From the NCBI GenBank assembly GCA_002842515.1, contig PHDC01000001.1, positions 1,488,001 to 1,552,000 of the forward strand: a DNA stretch of 64,000 nucleotides. The letters run 5' to 3'. A model generated the notes under the pieces. The model was not told the origin of the DNA and made no database searches. It saw only the letters and a program-made list of their open reading frames with translations. The DNA comes from Bacteroidetes bacterium HGW-Bacteroidetes-5 (GTDB lineage Bacteria; Bacteroidota; Bacteroidia; Bacteroidales; UBA932). Shown in pieces: positions 24,938 to 34,529 of the stretch (its first letter is position 1; every line of letters begins with the position of its first letter). The position numbers and the translations under genes were made by a program.

Positions 24938-27448
24938 TCAATTATCTAATGTAACTACGGTGATTCCGGACCCCCCCATCTGCAGCTGTTCATCTCTGAA
25001 GGAGGCTACTCCACCCATCGTTTTAAGGTATTTTCTCAACTCCTCTCGAAGTATACCATTTCCTTTACCGTGCAATATTTTTATCTCTCCCACTCCGACC
25101 ATAACGGCGTCATCTACGAACCTGGTTACAGAGTCAATTGCCTGTTCAAGTCTCTCTCCCCTGATATCTATAGTGGGTTTGAAATTTAATTTTCTCTGAG
25201 TAATATCTTCACTCTCCCTTACCGAAAAGACTCTTGAAGAGCTCCCCTTAAGGATTCCCGAGTACTCCTTATTTGATATTCTCTCTAATTTTTCCGGCGA
25301 GAGCTTACTTATTACCGAACCAATTGCTACACTCACCACACTTCCCTCCATTCTGAGAATCTCACCTATTAAGTCTCCACCTTTTATTCTCACCTTATCT
25401 CCGCTCTTTAGCGGAAGGTTATCCTCCTTTATTGCAGGAGTATTTGCAGATGGTTTCACAGTTGCTGTATCCCTCTCTCTCTTTCTCTCATCGCGTCTCT
25501 CTCTTCGCTTTAACAGCTGATCCATCTTAGCGGCAATTTTGTCATCTGTACTATCTGCAGTGACCACCTCAATCTGTTTGCTAAAAGCTGCGAGCTCTCT
25601 GCGGGCATCTCTGGTCTTCTCTTTCTGAGCCTGGCTCTCTCTAATTTCCCGAATTGTTGCCTCAATTTTCTTATTCGCTTCGTTAATGAGGTTTGCAGCC
25701 TCCTCCTTAGCCTGCTCTACAATTTTTTTTCTAATCAGTTGTATCTCGGTCAGCTCTTTTTGATATTTATCTGTTATGTTTTCAAGAGTCCTGTCTGTAC
25801 TTTTAATCTTTGCCAGACGCTCCTCCCAGGCCCTTCTGTTCTTTGCAATCTTTTTAAGATGTCTCTCCATATCTACGAAGTCGGTCCCGGCCCTCTCCTC
25901 TGCCTTTTTGACCACATCTTCACTCAGGCCAATCTTCCGTGCCAACTCAAATGCAAATGAGCTTCCGGGAACACCGGTCTCAAGCTTAAAAAGGGGCTTT
26001 ATATTTTGCACATCAAACTGCATACCCCCATTGATCACCCCTCTGCTGCTGCTGGCATAGAATTTTAGATTTCCGTAGTGTGTTGTTATAACCCCGAAAC
26101 ACCCTCTCTTCTCTATCTCGTTTAAAATAGCCTCGGCAATAGCTCCTCCTGCAGTAGGCTCCGTTCCTGCGCCAAACTCATCTATAAGAACTAAACTATT
26201 TTGTGTTGCCTCCTCAAGAATTGCTCTCATATTATTCAGGTGAGAGCTATAGGTGCTCAAGTCGTTCTCTATTGACTGTTCGTCACCGATATCGATAAAA
26301 ATATTGTCAAAAAGGGTAAGTTCCGAGCTCTCCGATGCAGGGATAAGAAACCCGCACTGCAGCATATACTGAAGCAGACCGACGCTCTTTAGACATACAG
26401 ATTTGCCACCGGCATTTGGTCCTGAGATTAAAAGTATATGTTTATCCCTATTGAGTGACAATGTGAGTGGAACTATCTCTTTACCCTCTCTTTTAAGAGC
26501 CTTTTCCAGAAGAGGATGCCTGGCGTTTCTAATATTTAACTCCTTATCGGTTGAGATAACCGGTTTGCCGGCCCCCATAGAGATGGCAAGCCGGGCCTTT
26601 GCCCAGATAAAATCAATCTTGGAAAGCAGCTCCGAAGATATAAGCAGATCATCTCTGTAAGGTCTGAGGAAGTCAGAAAAAGCTATCAATATTCTGAGTA
26701 TTTCTCGCTGCTCTGCAAATTGCAGCTCCTTAACCATATTGTTTAACTCAACTATCTCAATAGGCTCAATATAAAGGGTCTTACCCGTTGCTGATTCATC
26801 TACTACAAAGCCGGGTATTTTGCGTTTATTTGCCGCAGATACAGGTAGAAGCATTCTTCCGTCTCTAACGGTTACAGATGAGTCTATCTCAATTATTCCC
26901 TCCTGTTGACCCTTTTTAAGTAGTGTTGTAATTCGCTTCGAAATTGTACTCTCTTTATCTTTGATTGATCTGCGAATTGCACTAAGCTCTTCACTTGCGC
27001 TATCTTTTATCTCGCCAAACCTGTCCAGCAAAGAGTCAATCCGTCGTGTCACTTCCGGGAACAACAGAATAGGCTCTGTAAGCCGCCTTAAATAGGGGTA
27101 GCTTCCATCTTTACTGTTTTTGAAAAATGCAAGAATTTGTCGGAGGGTCTCAAGGGCGACTCTCAACTTCGAAATGGCCTGTATATCCAAGTAGTATGAG
27201 TCGTGTTCCAATTGAATAAGAGAGGCTGTTGTATCTACATATCCACTATCCGGAAATCCCGACTCAAGCATTGTAATAACCCTCATCTCATCTGCAAGAG
27301 ATAGCATCTCTGTCACATCCTCTATTGAATTTGAGAAGGGGGCGCTCTGTACCATCCTTTTTGCAGTGTCGGTTGAGCAGAGAGCTTCGGCCATAGACCT
27401 TATCCTGTCGAAACCAAGCTTCTGTTCTGTTCTCTCTATTTTAGTCAT
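24938..27448 (-). CDS. mutS2: Endonuclease MutS2
   Basis: An 836-residue MutS2. It has an N-terminal clamp and lever region without the MutS mismatch-binding domain, an ATPase domain with Walker A GPNAGGKS (343-350) and Walker B-type VLIDEFGAGTEP, a coiled-coil and charged stretch (about 520-660), and a C-terminal Smr nuclease domain from about 765 (DIRGERLEQAID and LHGKGNGILRE). MutS2 acts on branched DNA and collided ribosomes rather than mismatch repair. It is in a minus-strand run after cdaA, 35 bases away. Confidence 0.95.
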   Translation of the reverse strand: MTKIERTEQKLGFDRIRSMAEALCSTDTAKRMVQSAPFSNSIEDVTEMLSLADEMRVITMLESGFPDSGYVDTTASLIQLEHDSYYLDIQAISKLRVALETLRQILAFFKNSKDGSYPYLRRLTEPILLFPEVTRRIDSLLDRFGEIKDSASEELSAIRRSIKDKESTISKRITTLLKKGQQEGIIEIDSSVTVRDGRMLLPVSAANKRKIPGFVVDESATGKTLYIEPIEIVELNNMVKELQFAEQREILRILIAFSDFLRPYRDDLLISSELLSKIDFIWAKARLAISMGAGKPVISTDKELNIRNARHPLLEKALKREGKEIVPLTLSLNRDKHILLISGPNAGGKSVCLKSVGLLQYMLQCGFLIPASESSELTLFDNIFIDIGDEQSIENDLSTYSSHLNNMRAILEEATQNSLVLIDEFGAGTEPTAGGAIAEAILNEIEKRGCFGVITTHYGNLKFYASSSRGVINGGMQFDVQNIKPLFKLETGVPGSSFAFELARKIGLSEDVVKKAEERAGTDFVDMERHLKKIAKNRRAWEERLAKIKSTDRTLENITDKYQKELTEIQLIRKKIVEQAKEEAANLINEANKKIEATIREIRESQAQKEKTRDARRELAAFSKQIEVVTADSTDDKIAAKMDQLLKRRERRDERKRERDTATVKPSANTPAIKEDNLPLKSGDKVRIKGGDLIGEILRMEGSVVSVAIGSVISKLSPEKLERISNKEYSGILKGSSSRVFSVRESEDITQRKLNFKPTIDIRGERLEQAIDSVTRFVDDAVMVGVGEIKILHGKGNGILREELRKYLKTMGGVASFRDEQLQMGGSGITVVTLDN

Positions 27449-27483
27449 AAAATTTTAAATCTCTTGGGGGAATTAATTACTCC

Positions 27484-28275
27484 TTAGGATGCCGGTTTAT
27501 ATGAACTTTCGATAGAGATTCTCAGTTCGGTAATACTGTTCATTTTTTTTATCTCTCCGTTTTTAACGAATGATATCTCTCCTGTCTCCTCCGAAACAAC
27601 GATTACACTTGAGTCACTCTCCTCCGATATGCCGACTGCAGCTCTGTGTCTCATTCCAAAATTTGCAGGGATATGGGGGTTCTCGGAGATTGGGAGTGTG
27701 CATCTTGCGGCAACGATTTTCTCTGCAGCGATTACCATTGCACCATCGTGCATCGGAGCATTCTTGAAAAAGATGTTCTCGATAAGGCGTCTGCTTATTC
27801 TGGCATCCAATCTGTCTCCACTCTCAATGACATACTCCAGGGAGGAGCTCTTCGCCAAAACAATAAGGGCTCCCGTACGGGATTCCGACATTCGTCTGCA
27901 GGCTTGAGTTATCTCATTCAGCTCCTCGTTTGATATCGGTTTTCCTTTAGTGCCAAATATATAGTTCAAAACTCTGAGATTTTGACTGGAGTCCATATAT
28001 CTTGTTCCAATCCGAAGTAAAAAGCGTCTAATCTCCTGCTGAAAAAGGATAATAAGCGCAAGTACCCCAACTCCGATAACCTGCCCTAAAATTGCGCTGA
28101 GAAGACTCATCTGCAGCGCTTTTACTACGAGCCATATAAAGTAAAAAAGGAGGATTCCGGTAAAAATATTGAGAGCTGCAGTGCCCTTTATAAGCTTATA
28201 TGCCTGATAGATGAGTAGCCCTACCAGAGTGATATCTATAATATCAATCAGCTCTATTTTTATGAAATCAAACAT
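27484..28275 (-). CDS. cdaA: Diadenylate cyclase CdaA
   Basis: A 263-residue membrane-bound enzyme making cyclic di-AMP. Three N-terminal helices (about 1-85) precede the DAC catalytic domain with its DGA motif in HDGAMVIA and the RHR motif in GMRHRAAVG. Length and order match CdaA. No CdaR or GlmM gene is adjacent, as is usual outside Firmicutes. It is flanked by comF upstream and mutS2 downstream. Cyclic di-AMP commonly governs potassium and envelope homeostasis; no effector or riboswitch is seen here. Confidence 0.94.
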   Translation of the reverse strand: MFDFIKIELIDIIDITLVGLLIYQAYKLIKGTAALNIFTGILLFYFIWLVVKALQMSLLSAILGQVIGVGVLALIILFQQEIRRFLLRIGTRYMDSSQNLRVLNYIFGTKGKPISNEELNEITQACRRMSESRTGALIVLAKSSSLEYVIESGDRLDARISRRLIENIFFKNAPMHDGAMVIAAEKIVAARCTLPISENPHIPANFGMRHRAAVGISEESDSSVIVVSEETGEISFVKNGEIKKMNSITELRISIESSYKPAS

Positions 28276-28303
28276 AATAATCCTATACGCAAACTTAATC
28301 TAT

Positions 28304-28978
28304 TTATTCAACAAATGCTAATGTGGCTACGCTTAGACGCGCTCCCTCAGCCTTGATAATCTCCGATCCGCAGGCTTCAATGGTTGCTCCTGTTGTGAGC
28401 ACATCATCTACCAGCAAGATATGCATTCCGTTAAATCTTTTTGGGTCTTTAACCGAGAAAGCTCCTTTGACGCTCCTCTGCCTCGAACTTCTATCTTTTG
28501 TTGTCTGAGTAGATGAGTATCTGCTCCTTACAAGAACTCCCTCCACCACAGGTTTTCCCAACTCTGCCGAGAGTACTTTCGCTATTACAGAGGCTTGATT
28601 AAAGCCTCTCATCCATCTCTTTATCGGGTGCAGAGGTACCGGAACTATGAGGTCTACTTGTGAGAAGGCGAGGCTCTCTGCCATTCTTCTTCCCAGAATT
28701 TTTGAGAGATATTTCCCGAGAGATATCTGGGATGAATACTTAAATTTATGTATAACAGACCTCCATCTGCTTTCCCGCCTGTAAAATATAAGAGAGGCTG
28801 CAGCTACCAGCTCAACTCTCTCTCTGATTAGGACCTCGGCCGGATTATCTCTCCAGCTCCAAAAGTACGACAGGGGCAAATCTGAAAGACACCTCAGGCA
28901 TATATGACTCTCCCCTCCAACCAACAACACTCCACACACAGGACATACCTGAGGAAAAAACAGATCTAAAAGCCCCAT
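28304..28978 (-). CDS. comF: ComF family phosphoribosyltransferase-like protein
   Basis: A 224-residue protein with an N-terminal four-cysteine zinc site (C12, C15, C27, C30) and a PRTase domain whose PRPP loop reads LLVDDVLTTGAT. ComF takes part in DNA uptake in competent bacteria, but many carriers are not known to be competent. It starts 3 bases after the S41 protease gene ends. Confidence 0.9.
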   Translation of the reverse strand: MGLLDLFFPQVCPVCGVLLVGGESHICLRCLSDLPLSYFWSWRDNPAEVLIRERVELVAAASLIFYRRESRWRSVIHKFKYSSQISLGKYLSKILGRRMAESLAFSQVDLIVPVPLHPIKRWMRGFNQASVIAKVLSAELGKPVVEGVLVRSRYSSTQTTKDRSSRQRSVKGAFSVKDPKRFNGMHILLVDDVLTTGATIEACGSEIIKAEGARLSVATLAFVE

Positions 28979-28981
28979 AAT

Positions 28982-30601
28982 CTACTCTATTAGTTTAACA
29001 TCTATAGCTTTAGCGGCCTGTATGTCATTTCTTAGCATACTCTCAATTCTCCCTCTCTGGAAATAGTACCTGCTAACAATCTCCTCCTCCAGCAGAGGTT
29101 TAATCTCATTGACCGCTCTTTTTAGAACATCTGTTTTGCCGAGTTTTAACTTTTTTTCCAGTAGTGCTATCTCATCTTTCATCACATCATAAATTGCCTC
29201 TCTCTTTAATGTAGAGACCATTTTATCAAACTCCACCTCAGAGGCAGTTCTATAGTCAAAATCTCTTCCCGCAGCCCACTTTACAAACTCTTCAAACTCT
29301 TTGTCTGTGAGAGAAAATTTGGACGGAGATTCTATACTCAATCTGTTTTTAAAATACTCTATTGAGTAGTCGTGAAAAATCTCTTCAAAGACCAAAGCGA
29401 CGGCAAGCCTGCTGAAAATTTGAGGCTCCAGCATAACATCTGGAATAATACCTCCTCCGTCATATACAGTCCTTCCCTTAACAAGCGTTTTAAATGGGCG
29501 TATTAGAGAGTCCGGAATTGCTCCTACACTGCCATCCTCATTTCTCTGAGCATAGTCAATTGCCTGGACACATCTGCCGCTTGGTGTGTAGTATTTTGCC
29601 GTTGTAACCTTGATTTTATTATTGTATCCGACATCTCTGATAGATTGTACCAGCCCTTTTCCAAAAGTACGGGTCCCCACAATGGTTGCCCTGTCCAAAT
29701 CTTGTAAAGCCCCGGCAACAATCTCCGATGAAGAGGCAGAAGATGAATTTACAAGAACTACCAGCGGAAGATTAACATCCACCGGCTCATTTTTTGTACG
29801 GTACTCAATATCTGCCTGCCGGAATTTACCAAGTGAAGATACTACCTTAGTCCCCTTTGGTACGAATAGAGAAACTATATCGACTGCCTCATCCAGAAGT
29901 CCTCCGCCATTGCCTCTCAGATCAATGATTAATCTGTTTAGATGAGGGCTCTTTTTAAGCTCTAATAGAGCATTTTTAACATCTTTTGCTCCACCTACGG
30001 TGAATCCGGTAACTCTAATATAGCCTACACTCTCCGATAGCATACCGCTGTATGCTACATCTGGGATATGAATCTTCTCTCTGACAATAACTATGTCGGT
30101 TGTGTCACCGCCTCTCAATTTTTTTATTGTAAATGTAACAGAGGTTCCGGGAGTTCCCTTCATCTTTGCACTACACTCCTCAACCTTTAATGGGGTAACA
30201 GATATGCCGTCTATCTTTATAATCATATCGCCTGCAAATAGTCCTGCTTTTGAGGCCGGAGTGTTTTCATAGATCTCGGAGAGCAGAACCGAATTCCCCT
30301 CCTTTCTTATGAGCGCCCCAATTCCTCCGTAAGAGCCAGTCGTGAGCAGCTCAAGACTCTCTTTATCCTCTGCCGGTATCATAACAGTATAGGGATCCAG
30401 TGACTCCAGCATAGCATCAATAGCTCTCATTATCAACTTCTCTGAGTCTATACTGTCTACATAAAGCAACGACAGCTCCTTTAGAACGTTCATCTGGACA
30501 TCAAGACTTTTCCCGATTTTAAAATTTGCAGATTGTGCATCTGCTCTGCCCGGCAGTAAGAGTAAAAGCAGTGTAACTGCCGTAAACATAAACCTCTTCA
30601 T
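28982..30601 (-). CDS. S41 family C-terminal processing protease
   Basis: A 539-residue exported serine protease of the CtpA/Tsp type. It has a signal peptide (FTAVTLLLLLLPGRADAQ), a PDZ domain at about 95-165 (GGIGALIRKEG to KIDGISV) and the catalytic domain, with serine in NSSSASSSEI near residue 290 and lysine in RTFGKGLVQ near 315. It trims C-termini of envelope proteins. ATG codons at 30601 and 30610 are both possible starts; a TTG at 30631 falls within a -7 box and is rejected. It heads the run S41-comF-cdaA-mutS2. Confidence 0.92.
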   Translation of the reverse strand: MKRFMFTAVTLLLLLLPGRADAQSANFKIGKSLDVQMNVLKELSLLYVDSIDSEKLIMRAIDAMLESLDPYTVMIPAEDKESLELLTTGSYGGIGALIRKEGNSVLLSEIYENTPASKAGLFAGDMIIKIDGISVTPLKVEECSAKMKGTPGTSVTFTIKKLRGGDTTDIVIVREKIHIPDVAYSGMLSESVGYIRVTGFTVGGAKDVKNALLELKKSPHLNRLIIDLRGNGGGLLDEAVDIVSLFVPKGTKVVSSLGKFRQADIEYRTKNEPVDVNLPLVVLVNSSSASSSEIVAGALQDLDRATIVGTRTFGKGLVQSIRDVGYNNKIKVTTAKYYTPSGRCVQAIDYAQRNEDGSVGAIPDSLIRPFKTLVKGRTVYDGGGIIPDVMLEPQIFSRLAVALVFEEIFHDYSIEYFKNRLSIESPSKFSLTDKEFEEFVKWAAGRDFDYRTASEVEFDKMVSTLKREAIYDVMKDEIALLEKKLKLGKTDVLKRAVNEIKPLLEEEIVSRYYFQRGRIESMLRNDIQAAKAIDVKLIE

Positions 30602-30628
30602 CACTATCATAAATGTTATTAATAAATA

Positions 30629-30659
30629 CAAAAATAAAGTTTTAGTATCTTTGATGCAA
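30629..30659 (-). promoter_or_regulatory. S41 protease operon promoter
   Basis: On the minus strand, TTG (30659-30657), 20 bases, then TATTTTTG (30636-30629), a full -7 match. It would drive the long minus-strand run ending with the PHP phosphatase. It interleaves with the rdgB promoter on the other strand. Confidence 0.55.
30646..30653 (+). promoter_or_regulatory. rdgB promoter, -7 box
   Basis: TATCTTTG, full match to TAnnTTTG, 16 bases before the rdgB ATG. No clear -33 element at the usual distance. Confidence 0.45.
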
Positions 30660-30669
30660 TTTAAATTAT

Positions 30670-31248
30670 ATGGATATTATTTTTGCAACCTCAAATTCAC
30701 ACAAGCTTAACGAAGCAAGGGGTATAATTGGAGACTCCTTCTCTTTGGTAACGCCTCTTGAGCTTGGAATTACGGACGATATACCTGAAGAGGAGGAGAC
30801 ACTCGAGGGCAACGCTCTCTCCAAGGCACAATATCTATGGAATAGATGCGGCAGAGGGTGCTTTGCAGATGATACAGGGCTGGAGGTTGAGGCTTTAGGC
30901 GGTGCTCCGGGAGTACGCTCTGCCAGATATGCCTCAGATGAGTGTGACTCACGCAGGAATATGCAAAAACTTATCAAAGAACTTAATGGCATTCAAAACA
31001 GAAAGGCAAGATTCAGAACTGTTGTTGCTCTAATAATTGATGGTAAAGTCACACTTTTTGAGGGAGAACTTAACGGCTCAATCACAGAGACCCCTTCCGG
31101 GTCCGGAGGGTTCGGCTACGATCCCATCTTTCTGCCTGATGGTTATACCAAAACTCTTGCCGAACTCACTTCGGCCGAGAAAAATATAATTTCTCACAGA
31201 GGAATCGCAATGAGAAAGTTATCCGATTTTCTTAAATCGATGTTGTAA
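30670..31248 (+). CDS. rdgB: Non-canonical purine NTP pyrophosphatase (RdgB/HAM1)
   Basis: A 192-residue nucleotide-sanitising enzyme that hydrolyses dITP, XTP and similar to monophosphates. Family motifs are the N-terminal FATSNSHKLNE, the central FADDTGLEV, GAPGVRSARYA, GGFGYDPIF and the C-terminal SHRGIAMRKL. Length is normal. It starts the plus-strand run rdgB-recO-GH3-LuxE. Confidence 0.96.
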   Translation: MDIIFATSNSHKLNEARGIIGDSFSLVTPLELGITDDIPEEEETLEGNALSKAQYLWNRCGRGCFADDTGLEVEALGGAPGVRSARYASDECDSRRNMQKLIKELNGIQNRKARFRTVVALIIDGKVTLFEGELNGSITETPSGSGGFGYDPIFLPDGYTKTLAELTSAEKNIISHRGIAMRKLSDFLKSML

Positions 31249-31253
31249 TTGAT

Positions 31254-31979
31254 ATGTCTGAGAGCTTTCAATTAATTGTCCTTCATACTATAAAGCACAA
31301 AGAGTCCGGCATTATAGTCCAGGGCTACTCCAACAGAGCCGGGCGTGAAACTTTTTTTCTTCGCGGGGCAGGTAAAAAGGAGAAGAGCTCTAATCTCTCC
31401 CAACTTCACCCGTTAAGCGTGCTTGAAGTAACACTCTCCTCAATGAAGCTCTCCGAGATTCCAATCATAAAAGAGTTCTCTGCGGCCTTTCGGCTCCCCT
31501 CCATAAGAGGAGATGTTTTTAAGTCCTCTATAGCACTTTTTATTAGTGAGCTTATTTTCAGAACAATAAAAGAGCAGGAGCAAAACATTGAACTCTATAG
31601 CTTTCTTCTCACCTCCATAAAATTACTTGAAGAGATCAAATACGGGACTGCAAACTTTCATCCCTATTTTATGATTGGTTTTTGCCGGCAAATCGGGTAC
31701 TCTCCTGAGGCACTCCTCCATAGAGATGGCATGCTTTTTGACATTCCATCTGCAAAATATCTGCCGCTAAAAGAGAAGAGTGAATTTTGTTTCGGCCCGC
31801 AAGAGAGCTCTTTGCTTCATAAATTATCTGTAACACCTGTGCAAGAGATATCATCGATTAAAATAACCGGAGATCAAAGATATCTGTTTATTAAGGAGAT
31901 GATTCGCTATATCAGTTTTCATACAGGTCACAATTTGAGGGTGGAGTCTCTAGAGGTTCTACACGAAGTTTTTGAATAA
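31254..31979 (+). CDS. recO: DNA repair protein RecO
   Basis: A 241-residue RecO: N-terminal OB-fold (VLHTIKHKESGIIVQGYS) and a helical C-terminal part containing HPYFMIGFCRQIGY. The zinc cysteines of some RecO proteins are not evident, as in many Bacteroidota. RecO loads RecA with RecR. It starts 5 bases after rdgB. Confidence 0.9.
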   Translation: MSESFQLIVLHTIKHKESGIIVQGYSNRAGRETFFLRGAGKKEKSSNLSQLHPLSVLEVTLSSMKLSEIPIIKEFSAAFRLPSIRGDVFKSSIALFISELIFRTIKEQEQNIELYSFLLTSIKLLEEIKYGTANFHPYFMIGFCRQIGYSPEALLHRDGMLFDIPSAKYLPLKEKSEFCFGPQESSLLHKLSVTPVQEISSIKITGDQRYLFIKEMIRYISFHTGHNLRVESLEVLHEVFE

Positions 31980-31995
31980 TATCAATATTTACACA

Positions 31996-33534
31996 ATGTC
32001 TTTAACTACAAAAATATACTCTCTGTTATCACTCGATCTGCTCAACTCTTTGGAGAAAAGCAGACTCGAACCTGCCGGCTTTCAAAAAAAATTGTTTGAG
32101 GGTTTAATTGCATCCGGCAGAGGTACGAGATTTGGAGAGGAGCACAACTTTGATAAAATATTTAATTTAAGAGAGTTTCAGGAGGGAGTTCCACTCAGGG
32201 AGTATGATGGTTTTGAACCATATATAGAGAGAGTAAGAAGAGGGGAGAGCTCTGTTCTTTGGAACAAACCGGTAAAATGGTTTGCAAAATCCAGCGGTAC
32301 CAGCAGTTCAAAAAGCAAATTTATCCCTGTGACTGATGATTCTCTCCATAAGTGCCACTACTCGGGAATGAAAAAGATGCTGGCAACCTATGTCGCAAAC
32401 AACCCGGAATCTGGACTGTTTGACGGTGACGCACTTACTCTGGGAGGGAGCGTTGTGGAGGACGAGCTTGGAAACGGCAACAGCTACTACGGTGACCTTT
32501 CGGCAATTTTGCTTAAAAACTCCCCTTTTTGGGTAGAGATGAGACGGGTACCTAATCTCAAAACGGCCCTTATCCCGGATTTTGAACAAAAGGTTGAGGA
32601 GATTTGCAAATCTGCACATAAATATAATGTAACAAGTTTCTCCGGGGTTCCATCCTGGAACCTTATACTTCTCAGGAGAGTACTTGAGCATACAGGTGCA
32701 AGCACATTAAGGGAGATCTGGCCAAACCTTGAGCTCTTTATGCACGGCGGCATCAACTTTGACCCATACAGAGGTGAGTACAACAGGCTTATTCCCGGTT
32801 CCGGAATGAACTATATGGAGAACTATAATGCATCGGAAGGGTATTTTGCTTTTCAGGACAGAAGTGATGACCCCTCAATGCTGCTGCTCACAGACAATGG
32901 AATCTTTTACGAATTTATCCCTCTCGAGAGGCTTAGCGAAGCACTTTCGGGAAGATTTACCGATTTTGATACCGTAGAGAGCGTTAAGCCGGATGTGAAC
33001 TATGCAATGGTTATCACAACTAACGGGGGGTTATGGAGGTATCTTATCGGAGATTGTGTATCATTCACATCACTGGCTCCTCACAAAATATTAATAACAG
33101 GACGTACTCAGCTTTTTATTAACACATTCGGCGAAGAGTTGATGATCAATAACGCCGAAAAAGCACTCTCGGTTGCCTGTGAAAAACATAAAGCTACAGT
33201 AACAAATTATACAGTTGCGCCTCTATTTATGGAGGGGGGCTCAAAGGGCTCGCATCAATGGTTAATTGAGTTTGATGTAAGACCCTCAAACCTGGAGGCA
33301 TTCTCTGCAGATCTTGATTCCGAAATTTGCAAAGTAAATTCTGATTATGAGGCTAAAAGAAAAAACAATGTAACGATGGTGGCGCCACAGGTTATTGCAC
33401 TGAAAAAGGGAACCTTTTACGAGTGGATGAGATCCCGCGGTAAACTGGGCGGCCAGAATAAGGTGCCAAGACTATCAGGGAACAGAGATTACGCCATAGA
33501 TATTCTTTCAATTCAGGAGTCAATAACGGAATAA
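31996..33534 (+). CDS. GH3 family acyl-adenylating amido synthetase-like protein
   Basis: A 512-residue member of the GH3 family. Plant GH3 enzymes activate acyl acids with ATP and join them to amino acids; bacterial members are largely uncharacterised. Visible motifs are the nucleotide loop SSGTSSSKSKFIPVT, the YNASEGYFAFQ segment that fits the adenylate site, and WRYLIGDCV near the hinge. Start is the ATG at 31996, 16 bases after recO; an in-frame TTG upstream would overlap recO. It is followed 17 bases later by a LuxE-like gene, so two acyl-activating enzymes lie side by side. Confidence 0.85.
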   Translation: MSLTTKIYSLLSLDLLNSLEKSRLEPAGFQKKLFEGLIASGRGTRFGEEHNFDKIFNLREFQEGVPLREYDGFEPYIERVRRGESSVLWNKPVKWFAKSSGTSSSKSKFIPVTDDSLHKCHYSGMKKMLATYVANNPESGLFDGDALTLGGSVVEDELGNGNSYYGDLSAILLKNSPFWVEMRRVPNLKTALIPDFEQKVEEICKSAHKYNVTSFSGVPSWNLILLRRVLEHTGASTLREIWPNLELFMHGGINFDPYRGEYNRLIPGSGMNYMENYNASEGYFAFQDRSDDPSMLLLTDNGIFYEFIPLERLSEALSGRFTDFDTVESVKPDVNYAMVITTNGGLWRYLIGDCVSFTSLAPHKILITGRTQLFINTFGEELMINNAEKALSVACEKHKATVTNYTVAPLFMEGGSKGSHQWLIEFDVRPSNLEAFSADLDSEICKVNSDYEAKRKNNVTMVAPQVIALKKGTFYEWMRSRGKLGGQNKVPRLSGNRDYAIDILSIQESITE

Positions 33535-33551
33535 CAGTTCACACCCATTTT

Positions 33552-34529
33552 ATGAGAGAGAGAATTTTCAATATCTCTACTAAAGAAGAGTTTGAAGAGA
33601 TTGCTCTTCAGATTTTTAAAATCCAAAGCAGAGGTTGCGCTCCTTATGCACAATATATTGCTCAACTGGAGATAGATCCCGACAATGTAAAGAGTTTGGA
33701 CTCTATCCCTTTTTTGCCGGTAACTATATTTAAGAGCAGAGAGGTAATTTGCGGAGAGAGAACTTACGAGAAAATTTTTACCAGCAGTGCTACCACAGGC
33801 GTAACCCCCGCCAGCCATTATGTCAAAGAGCTCTCCATTTATGAAGAGAGTTTTTTTAAGGGATTCTCACTATTTCACTCAAATCCGCAAAATTATACAA
33901 TTCTTGCCTTGCTGCCCTCATATCTTGAGAGAGAGGGATCCTCTTTGGTGTATATGGCAGACAAGCTTATAAGAGCATCCGGCAAAGTGGAGTCCGGATT
34001 CTACCTCTATAACTATGAAGAGCTTTCTCAAACCCTTAATAATTTAAGAGATAGAGGGGAGAGATCTCTGTTGCTTGGGGTCAGCTTTGCTCTCCTCGAT
34101 TTTGTTAAGTCATACCCGATAGAATTCCCGGATCTTACCGTTATTGAGACAGGGGGGATGAAGGGCAGAGGCGTAGAGATCTCAAGAGAAGAGCTTCACT
34201 CAATTCTTAAAAAAGGGTTTGGAGTTAAGAGAGTCGGCTCCGAGTATGGGATGGCAGAGCTTCTGTCTCAGGCGTGGTCCGGGGGTGAAGGTGTTTTTGA
34301 AACCCCGCCTTGGATGCATATTCAAATACGGGATCTTAACAACCCTTTTACCCGAGTGGATATTGGAGCAACCGGCGGCATAAATGTAATAGACCTTGCT
34401 AACATAAACTCCTGCTCATTTATAGAGACCCAGGATTTGGGAATAAAAGAGACCGAGAACACCTTTCGGGTCCTCGGCCGCATTAGTAATTCAGAGATTC
34501 GCGGGTGCAATATTCTCCTTGAAAACTAG
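33552..34529 (+). CDS. LuxE-like acyl-protein synthetase family protein
   Basis: A 325-residue adenylate-forming protein of the LuxE/PaaK-like group. It has the phosphate loop TSSATTGVTPASHYV near residue 78, an ETGGMKGRG block near 197 and the GSEYGMAELLSQ acyl-adenylate motif near 228, followed by a short hinge. In luminous bacteria LuxE activates fatty acids for aldehyde formation; most Bacteroidota homologues are unstudied and often lie near surface polysaccharide genes. It ends the rdgB run and overlaps the convergent DUF2723 gene by 4 bases. Confidence 0.8.
   Translation: MRERIFNISTKEEFEEIALQIFKIQSRGCAPYAQYIAQLEIDPDNVKSLDSIPFLPVTIFKSREVICGERTYEKIFTSSATTGVTPASHYVKELSIYEESFFKGFSLFHSNPQNYTILALLPSYLEREGSSLVYMADKLIRASGKVESGFYLYNYEELSQTLNNLRDRGERSLLLGVSFALLDFVKSYPIEFPDLTVIETGGMKGRGVEISREELHSILKKGFGVKRVGSEYGMAELLSQAWSGGEGVFETPPWMHIQIRDLNNPFTRVDIGATGGINVIDLANINSCSFIETQDLGIKETENTFRVLGRISNSEIRGCNILLEN

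Noticed and set aside
25776..26060. Open frame antisense to mutS2
   Set aside because: Leucine- and serine-rich translation typical of a shadow of the charged coiled-coil region; no start signal.
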